A DNA stretch of 19,316 nucleotides from Actinomycetes bacterium (GTDB lineage Bacteria > Actinomycetota > Aquicultoria > CAJVYJ01 > JAUVQD01): contig DAOUYN010000001.1 in NCBI GenBank assembly GCA_030666075.1, positions 1-19,316 on the forward strand. Direction: 5' to 3'. Of this stretch, positions 14,568 to 19,316 are shown piece after piece. Positions within the stretch are counted from its first letter, which is position 1. The number at the start of each line of letters is the position of its first letter. Below the pieces are notes generated by a model. It was not told the origin of the DNA. It was given only the letters and a program-made list of their open reading frames with translations, and ran no database searches. A program made the translations under genes and the position numbers.

Positions 14568-15151
14568 GTACCACTACGGTGAATAGATTGATGCAGGCGG
14601 TAGCGGTCCTGGTCGTCATCTATGCCCTCGTCCTCTTCAGTCAAAGCCGGCAAACGACGTCCGGCATCCCGATGCCGGCCAATCTGTCCGGGATCAAGAC
14701 CGCGTCCGATATGTTGGCCGTTGATACGGGCACCACGACCGTGGAGCTCACTCGGGAGAAATCTGATTGGTTCATCGGCAAGGACAAGGTCAAGCTGGAA
14801 AAAGTCGAGGCCATTCTCGGCGCTCTGGAGGGCCTCGAGTTCAGCCGGGTCGTCTCCGAGAGCGGCGATGACGCTGCCGACTATGGCTTGAGCGGTGAGA
14901 TAAAGAGCATCAGCATCCATCTAAATAATAAAGAATTGCGAAAGATAGAGATCGGCCGCTCTTCCGGTGTAAATCGGTTCTACGCGCGTCTAGCGGGCAA
15001 GAAACCCGTCTATGAGGCGCGGGGCAACTTGGCCGAACTCTTGAATGAACCGGCGTCCCTCTGGATCGAGGCGCCCAAGTCCGGGGCCGAATCTTCTGCG
15101 ACCGGGTCGGCCGATGCTTTGGCGGGTCCCGACAGTACGACCCTGCCATAG
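14564..15151 (+). CDS. DUF4340-domain membrane-anchored protein
   Basis: 195 residues. A signal anchor at residues ~8-25 (LMQAVAVLVVIYALVLFS) is followed by a DUF4340-type domain: VELTREKSDWFIGKDKVKLEKVEAIL, split by LKVEAILGALEGLEFSRVV-like helices, and a GLSG turn before strands KSISIHLNN and LRKIEIGRSS, ending with FYARLAGKKPVYEA. DUF4340 genes regularly follow GldFG-type permease genes; the domain is extracytoplasmic and its function is unknown. The start overlaps the permease stop (ATGA), so translation is coupled. The last ~25 residues are Ser/Ala/Gly-rich and probably disordered. It is short for the family (often 300 or more residues), holding about one repeat of the domain. Confidence 0.83.
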   Translation: MSTTTVNRLMQAVAVLVVIYALVLFSQSRQTTSGIPMPANLSGIKTASDMLAVDTGTTTVELTREKSDWFIGKDKVKLEKVEAILGALEGLEFSRVVSESGDDAADYGLSGEIKSISIHLNNKELRKIEIGRSSGVNRFYARLAGKKPVYEARGNLAELLNEPASLWIEAPKSGAESSATGSADALAGPDSTTLP

Positions 15152-15181
15152 GCGGCGCCATGGTCGGACATCGACAAAGGT

Positions 15182-16222
15182 ATGAGCAGACGCCGCCGTC
15201 GTCGGGCCGCTTGGATCAGACGGCTCTCTTGGCCCGCCATCGGGCTGATGGTCCTCTTTACTCTAGTCGAATTGACGCGGACTTCGCCGGCTCTTTTGGC
15301 TCGGCCGGACAAAGTCGTCCCGGTCAAGCCGGCCGCCGTTGTCGCGTCAGTCAAGCCGGCTCCAAAACCTGCTGAGCTGCGCGTGCATGTCGTCGGGGCA
15401 CCGGGCGGTCAAGCTGTCCCGCTCGCCGTTGTCGGTATCGATGATCGCTATCTGATCGCCGACGAGAGCGGCACCGTCGGGGCGCCGGACCTGCACGCCG
15501 GGGTGGTGGAAGTGGCCGCTCGGGCACCGGGTCACGAACTTTTTACCGCCCGGCTCACTCTCTCTGCCGGTTCGAACGAAGAGACGGTCACACTGGGCCC
15601 CATTGCCACTACTTCCAGGACCGCAGGAACGACGGCGACACCGGCCTTTCTGACCATTGATGACGGTCCTGATCCTCGCCATACACCACGTGTTCTGGAG
15701 ATACTGCAGGAGGCGCAGGTGAAGGCGACATTTTTTCTGATCGGTAGCCGGGCGCGGGCCCATTCCGAACTGGCTCGCCGGATCTATCTTGAGGGGCACG
15801 AAATCGGAAATCATACTTATTCGCACGACTATGATGCTCTCTACGGTGGTTCAGCCACGGACTACGTGCGCTCGCTAGACAAGGCAGGAGCCGCGTTCAA
15901 GCAGATCGTCGGATTTGAACCGGAATTGACTAGGCCCCCCGGCGGCGCCAGCGGCAATTTCCGGGCCGGCTGGCGGGGGGCGATCCAAAGGGCAGGTTAC
16001 CAGACGATGCTTTGGAATGTCAGTAGCGGGGACGGCACCAAGACAACGGGCGAGCGGATGTTGGCGAAGGTCGGCAATGACCTTGATCGACTAGACGCGC
16101 GCGAAGAAGCGGTCATCCTTACCCATGATGTGCGTCCGTCGATCATCGAGACCCTGCCGGACCTGATCGCACAGGTACGCAAGCGAGGCTACGAGTTCGT
16201 CGTTACAAGCGCTCGGCGATGA
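15182..16222 (+). CDS. Membrane-anchored polysaccharide deacetylase (NodB/CE4)
   Basis: 346 residues. An Arg-rich start (MSRRRRRRAAWIRR) and one helix (LSWPAIGLMVLFTLVEL) give a signal anchor. Residues ~66-145 look like a carboxypeptidase-regulatory-type beta-sandwich. The NodB domain (~155-345) has all five motifs: TIDDGPDP (catalytic and metal Asp), NHTYSH (metal His pair), TRPPGG, LWNVSSGDG and ILTHD. It should remove N-acetyl or similar groups from peptidoglycan or another envelope glycan outside the cell. It is the last gene of the Gld-type operon, in the same frame as the DUF4340 gene with a TAG and ten codons between. ATG 15182 was chosen; AAAGG is only one base away, so initiation may rely on coupling. 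The stop lies inside the convergent phoH gene. Confidence 0.93.
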   Translation: MSRRRRRRAAWIRRLSWPAIGLMVLFTLVELTRTSPALLARPDKVVPVKPAAVVASVKPAPKPAELRVHVVGAPGGQAVPLAVVGIDDRYLIADESGTVGAPDLHAGVVEVAARAPGHELFTARLTLSAGSNEETVTLGPIATTSRTAGTTATPAFLTIDDGPDPRHTPRVLEILQEAQVKATFFLIGSRARAHSELARRIYLEGHEIGNHTYSHDYDALYGGSATDYVRSLDKAGAAFKQIVGFEPELTRPPGGASGNFRAGWRGAIQRAGYQTMLWNVSSGDGTKTTGERMLAKVGNDLDRLDAREEAVILTHDVRPSIIETLPDLIAQVRKRGYEFVVTSARR

Positions 16223-17531
16223 GCGTTGCCAGGTTCGAGCGGACCCCTTTGGTCAAGGTGATATGACCGACGCTGGGCTCCTCTTTAAGGCTTTCGATCA
16301 CGTGGGTCAAGCCATTGGTCACCGTATCGAGAAGCGGGTGGTCGATCTGTGAAAGATCGCCGGTCAAACAGGCGCGGCTATTGGCCCCAACCCTAGTAAG
16401 CACACTCTTGATGGAACTGCGCTCCAGGTTCTGGCATTCGTCTATTAAGATGAACTGATTGGGAATAGAGCGGCCGCGGATGTAGCTCAAGACGCCTACT
16501 TCGATGATCCCATCTTCAAAGAGATGGTCGATACTATCGGTGTGGCGGCCGTCGAAATCCAGCAGATGTTCGAGGTTGTCCTTGAATGGTTTTAACCACA
16601 CCGACATCTTTTCATCGACAGAGCCGGGCAGGAAACCGATATCTTTGCCCATCGGGATGACCGGTCTGGAGACGAGCAGGCGCGAAAAACGGTCCTGCTG
16701 GACGACCAATTCCATCCCCGCCATCAGCGCCAGCAGTGTCTTGCCGGTCCCGGCCGGGCCGGCCAGAGTCACTAGATCGATTTTAGGATCCATCAGGAGT
16801 TCCAGCGCGAATTCCTGCTCGATGTTTTTCGGTTGGATCGAATAGTTGAAGGTGTGCTTGATCAACGGCTTCAGTACCAGGCGGTTTTTTTCATGATGTG
16901 TTCTCCCGACGGCGCTTTGCTTTCCGGCCGTCAAGATCACCAACTGATTCGGATAAAGCTCGACATCGTCAAAGACCGCCCCGGTGGCCGCTAACTGCTT
17001 TGAGGCATAGAAGTCGTCGATCGTCTCCGGCGACACTTCGAGGTTGATCTGTCCGGTGTAGAGCTCCTGTATCTCCACGCGTTCACGCCGGTATTCTTGT
17101 GCTTCTACTCCGATAGCTCCGGCTTTGATGCGAAGGTTGGCATCCTTGGTCACCAGTACGACGGCGCCGCCGCCGTTTTGTGCCATTTGATAGGCAGTGG
17201 CCAGGATGCGGTTGTCGGCTGTGTCGCCGCTGACAGCGGTCGGCAGCTTGTCGATCGAGGCGTGATTGAGCTCGATCCGCAGACGTCCTCCATCCGGGAG
17301 ATCGACCCCGTCCTTGAATTTATCGGGGTCTTGGGCGCGGAGCGTTTCGAGTTCTCGGATAGCCTGGCGTGCGCACTGGCCCCCTTGATCCTGGCGGGTT
17401 TTTAGATGATCGAGTTCTTCGATCACGATGATCGGCAGGACCACTTCGTGCTCGTGGAACTTGTATATCGCCAGGGGGTCACTGACGAGCACATTTGTAT
17501 CAAGAATATATTGTTTGCGCAGCTCGCTCAT
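16203..17531 (-). CDS. PIN-PhoH family ATPase (PhoH2/YlaK type)
   Basis: 442 residues. The N-terminal PIN nuclease domain (~1-140) opens with QYILDTNVLVSDPLAIYKF, then VIEELDHLK, GDTADNRILATAY and LVTKDANLRIKA, giving the acidic metal-binding set. The C-terminal PhoH helicase-like ATPase (~235-442) has Walker A LAGPAGTGKTLLALMAG and Walker B FILIDECQN, with SRPVIPMGKDIGFLPG between and LTGDLSQIDHP after it. PhoH2 proteins act as RNA unwinding and cleaving enzymes in bacteria, and the toxin-antitoxin-like partner PhoAT is not seen here. Start ATG 17531 was preferred over ATG 17564 because it puts the PIN motif where the family has it; neither has a ribosome site, and TTGCCA-17-GATGAT upstream would make it nearly leaderless. 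It overlaps the deacetylase tail by 20 bases. Confidence 0.92.
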   Translation of the reverse strand: MSELRKQYILDTNVLVSDPLAIYKFHEHEVVLPIIVIEELDHLKTRQDQGGQCARQAIRELETLRAQDPDKFKDGVDLPDGGRLRIELNHASIDKLPTAVSGDTADNRILATAYQMAQNGGGAVVLVTKDANLRIKAGAIGVEAQEYRRERVEIQELYTGQINLEVSPETIDDFYASKQLAATGAVFDDVELYPNQLVILTAGKQSAVGRTHHEKNRLVLKPLIKHTFNYSIQPKNIEQEFALELLMDPKIDLVTLAGPAGTGKTLLALMAGMELVVQQDRFSRLLVSRPVIPMGKDIGFLPGSVDEKMSVWLKPFKDNLEHLLDFDGRHTDSIDHLFEDGIIEVGVLSYIRGRSIPNQFILIDECQNLERSSIKSVLTRVGANSRACLTGDLSQIDHPLLDTVTNGLTHVIESLKEEPSVGHITLTKGVRSNLATLIAERL

Positions 17532-17589
17532 GGTGTCTATATCATCGGCGAAAGTGGCGGCCATGGCAAGTCAAATCTTAGCGGTTTCC

Positions 17590-17627
17590 ATCGCTGCCGG
17601 CCCACGTTCATGCGGGCCGGCAGCGAT
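17590..17627 (-). terminator. Long perfect hairpin after the TetR gene
   Basis: ATCGCTGCCGGCCC and GGGCCGGCAGCGAT form a perfect 14-bp stem with a 10-base loop. It lies 25 bases past the TetR stop. Neither strand has a T-run after it, so it may act as a non-canonical terminator or as an mRNA 3'-end stabiliser. Confidence 0.5.
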
Positions 17628-17652
17628 AGGACCAATCCTTTTCCGACGGGGA

Positions 17653-18321
17653 TTATTTTACGGGCGGTGGTTTGAGTATGCCGTGACGTTCGAAAGAGAC
17701 GATCTCCTCGGCCAGTTTTTCTAGATCGACGCCGAGATCGCGTCCGCGAACGAACCGTTCGAACGATAAGTGATAGACCATTCCGACGACTGCCTCGGCG
17801 ATGATGGTCGTGTTGAGAGCTCGAAGATAGCCGGCGTCGATGCCGGCCTGCAGATTCTGCCGTTCCTGTTCGACCAGGATCTCCCTTAGGCCGGCCAACA
17901 TCTTGTCGATAGCCGGATCGATCCCGCCCGGGTCGGCGAGGATCAGTTTTAGCACCGATTGTTCGCTTTCGAGCATCCGGAAGACGCCGACGAGAAATGC
18001 CACGTTGTTCTGGCGGGCTTCTTCGGCCGTGGTGACTTGTTGCTGGATCGCGGAGGCTTGATGCATTTGGTCGAGGATCCGCTCGCAGCAGCCGCTGATC
18101 AAGCGGAAAAAGACATCGCCCTTGCCCTTGAAGTAGAGATAGAAAGTGCCTTGAGCTACGCCGGCGGCCGCGACGATATCCGAGACCTTGGTCTCATGGA
18201 AGCCTTTTTGGGCAAAGACACTGGTAGCGGCGGCCAAAAGCTCGGCGCCCCGGTCGACGCCCGGGGTTTCCTGATCAGACTTTTCTTGATCGACTAATGA
18301 GAACCGCTTACTGACTGACAT
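17653..18321 (-). CDS. TetR-family transcriptional regulator
   Basis: 222 residues from ATG 18321 (a TTG at 18330 is in frame but would lie inside the promoter). A ~20-residue polar N-terminal extension precedes the DNA-binding domain: GAELLAAATSVFAQKGF, KVSDIVAAAGVAQGTFYLYF (residues ~43-63, the helix-turn-helix) and KGKGDVFFRLI. The larger C-terminal part is helical, ligand-binding and dimer-forming, with no residue set I can tie to a known effector. Its start codon sits within a perfect 18-bp palindrome just past its -10 box, so it very likely represses itself. There is no Shine-Dalgarno sequence. The palindrome's sequence and the YLYF-type recognition helix resemble fatty-acid or lipid-type TetR regulators, but that is only a guess. 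Confidence 0.92.
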   Translation of the reverse strand: MSVSKRFSLVDQEKSDQETPGVDRGAELLAAATSVFAQKGFHETKVSDIVAAAGVAQGTFYLYFKGKGDVFFRLISGCCERILDQMHQASAIQQQVTTAEEARQNNVAFLVGVFRMLESEQSVLKLILADPGGIDPAIDKMLAGLREILVEQERQNLQAGIDAGYLRALNTTIIAEAVVGMVYHLSFERFVRGRDLGVDLEKLAEEIVSFERHGILKPPPVK

Positions 18322-18329
18322 GTCAGTCA
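18312..18329. promoter_or_regulatory. Perfect 18-bp palindromic operator over the TetR start codon
   Basis: TGACTGACATGTCAGTCA is its own reverse complement. It runs from the 3' end of the -10 box through the predicted start site and covers the ATG at 18321-18319. TetR operators are typically palindromes of this size. Confidence 0.8.
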
Positions 18330-18337
18330 AACTAACA
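18329..18337 (-). promoter_or_regulatory. Extended -10 promoter of the TetR gene, predicted leaderless
   Basis: The minus strand reads TTCTGTTAGTTTGACTGACA: TGT followed by TAGTTT, then seven bases to the ATG. A TTGCGT lies 17 bases upstream as a weak -35. It repeats the TCTGTTA core seen before purM and the bactofilin-like gene. Confidence 0.5.
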
Positions 18338-18373
18338 GAATTCCATCAAATACGCAACCGGGCGGGCGCGCCA

Positions 18374-19186
18374 TTATATGTCTTTACCGTTATCGACCGC
18401 CGTCTTGAGCTCGAGGAACAGCTCGTGAGCGTCGGCGGGTAGCGCGTTGTTATGGACTACTTCGCGGACCGCGCGGATCATCGGGACCGGGTAGTCTGAT
18501 TGCCAGATATTTCGGCCCATATCGACTCCGGCCGCGCCCTTGGCGATCGCGTCATGCGCCAGTTGGAGCGCGTCCATCTCGGTTTCAAGCTTGGGGCCGC
18601 CGGCGATGACGACTGGCACCGGGCAACCCGCTGTGACTTTCTCAAAATCATCGCAATAGTAGGTTTTGACGAAATGGGCGCCAAGTTCGGCTGCTATCCG
18701 GCAACAGAGGCTGAGGTATCGGGCGTCGCGCTTCTCAAGCTCCTTGCCGACTGCCGTTACGGCCAGGACCGGGATACCATAGGTCTCGCCTTCATCTACC
18801 AGCTCGGTCAGGCTTCGCAGGGTTTGCTGTTCGTATTCCGTGCCCACGAAGATGGACAGGGCGACGGCGGCCACATTCAGCCGCACGGCATCTTCAAAGG
18901 AGACGGTCAGACATTCGTCGGCCAGAGTCGGTCCGACGACGCTGGTACCGCCCGAGACACGCAGGACAATAGGGGTATCTGCCGCCGGGTCGACGGATGT
19001 CCGCAGCACGCCCCGCGTCAACATGAGCGCATCGGCCTGCGATAGTAGCGGCCGGATCGTCGCTCCCGGATCCTCAAGTTTTCTTGTCGGTCCCAGAAAA
19101 TAACCGTGGTCGACCGCGAGCATCACGGTTCGGCCGTCGGCCGGCTTGATAATCCGGTTTAAGCGGTTCTGCATTCCCCAATCCAT
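18374..19186 (-). CDS. LsrF-family class I aldolase/thiolase
   Basis: 270 residues, a DeoC/LacD-type (beta/alpha)8 barrel. It follows E. coli LsrF closely from its residue ~33: DWGMQNRLNRIIKPADGRTV, then LAVDHGYFLGP, ALMLTRGVLR, VSGGTSVVGP, the lysine motif HFVKTYY (Lys ~174) and PVVIAGGPKL, GAAGVDMGRNIWQSDYP. In E. coli LsrF transfers the acetyl group of 3-hydroxy-5-phosphonooxypentane-2,4-dione to CoA in AI-2 breakdown; related archaeal enzymes make a shikimate precursor. It lacks LsrF's ~30-residue N-terminal arm. No lsrK, lsrG or Lsr transporter is nearby, so the substrate is open; the adjacent probable dehydrogenase suggests sugar or polyol metabolism. AGGAGG five bases before ATG 19186 fixes the start. 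Downstream the TetR gene follows on the same strand. Confidence 0.87.
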   Translation of the reverse strand: MDWGMQNRLNRIIKPADGRTVMLAVDHGYFLGPTRKLEDPGATIRPLLSQADALMLTRGVLRTSVDPAADTPIVLRVSGGTSVVGPTLADECLTVSFEDAVRLNVAAVALSIFVGTEYEQQTLRSLTELVDEGETYGIPVLAVTAVGKELEKRDARYLSLCCRIAAELGAHFVKTYYCDDFEKVTAGCPVPVVIAGGPKLETEMDALQLAHDAIAKGAAGVDMGRNIWQSDYPVPMIRAVREVVHNNALPADAHELFLELKTAVDNGKDI

Positions 19187-19280
19187 TACGTCCTCCTAGC
19201 ATTTCAAGGCCGGCGTCCGGGCCTTTCGAGTTTCAGGTCAATGTCCGTACCTTAGCAAAACGGACTTTCCCGCGCCATGG

Positions 19281-19316
19281 TCAGCCGTGGGGATAGACGA
19301 CGACTTTGATGGAGTT
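19281..19316 (-). CDS. C-terminus of a probable zinc-type dehydrogenase (partial)
   Basis: Only eleven codons and a TGA are in the window (NSIKVVVYPHG). An ending of the form I/LKVVV-x-P is common in medium-chain, zinc-binding alcohol or polyol dehydrogenases. The gene lies on the same strand upstream of the LsrF-family gene, 94 bases away. The identification rests on very little sequence. Confidence 0.35.
   Translation of the reverse strand, partial: NSIKVVVYPHG

Noticed and set aside
19206..19225. AAGGCC/GGCCTT hairpin upstream of the LsrF-family gene as a terminator
   Set aside because: Short stem with a bulge, no T-run, and it sits just before the ribosome binding site; no support beyond weak symmetry.

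Overview
The window is about 19.3 kb of moderately GC-rich bacterial chromosome. It is gene dense and carries no phage, insertion-sequence or CRISPR signature that I can see. The gene set suggests an anaerobic, probably Gram-positive-type bacterium, and a deep-branching anaerobic Actinomycetota is my best guess. The signs are a secreted multiheme cytochrome, secreted murein enzymes, a lone MEDS-domain protein, a PIN-PhoH protein, and several genes whose -10 box lies 6-10 bases before the start codon with no Shine-Dalgarno sequence (leaderless type). No rRNA or tRNA gene is visible, so the taxonomy is inference.

Layout. (1) Positions 1-2719, plus strand: a 5'-truncated octaheme c-type cytochrome, a membrane-anchored TPR protein and a membrane-anchored NHL beta-propeller, with overlapping reading frames. 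This looks like an electron-transfer or surface-complex operon. (2) Positions 2732-6611, minus strand: separately promoted genes for a bactofilin-like repeat membrane protein, a VanY-type carboxypeptidase, PurM, and an Amidase_3 murein hydrolase. The VanY gene has a strong promoter, a structured leader of about 195 nt and an apparent AUC start codon. Two genes are followed by intrinsic terminators that run straight into the next gene's extended -10 promoter. (3) Positions 6801-7406, plus: a solo MEDS sensor-domain protein divergent from the amidase. (4) Positions 7431-11252, minus: an operon of MacB/LolD-type ATPase, secreted CARDB-like protein, MacB/FtsX permease, YIP1-family membrane protein and a 49-residue membrane protein. 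(5) Positions 11384-16222, plus: a second ABC operon (GldA-like ATPase, GldF-GldG fusion, DUF4340 protein) ending in a membrane-anchored polysaccharide deacetylase. (6) Positions 16203-19316, minus: PIN-PhoH ATPase, a TetR regulator whose start codon lies in a perfect 18-bp palindrome, an LsrF-family aldolase/thiolase, and the last codons of a probable dehydrogenase.

The common theme is the cell envelope: peptidoglycan or polysaccharide trimming (VanY, amidase, deacetylase), two export or mechanotransmission-type ABC systems, a bactofilin-like surface scaffold and a cytochrome module. The most unusual signals are the AUC start behind the unrecognised leader of the VanY gene, a recurring TCTGTTANNN promoter element with near-leaderless starts, a Gly-to-Trp change in the GldA-like Walker A loop, and the non-canonical or frameshifted start of the LolD-type ATPase.
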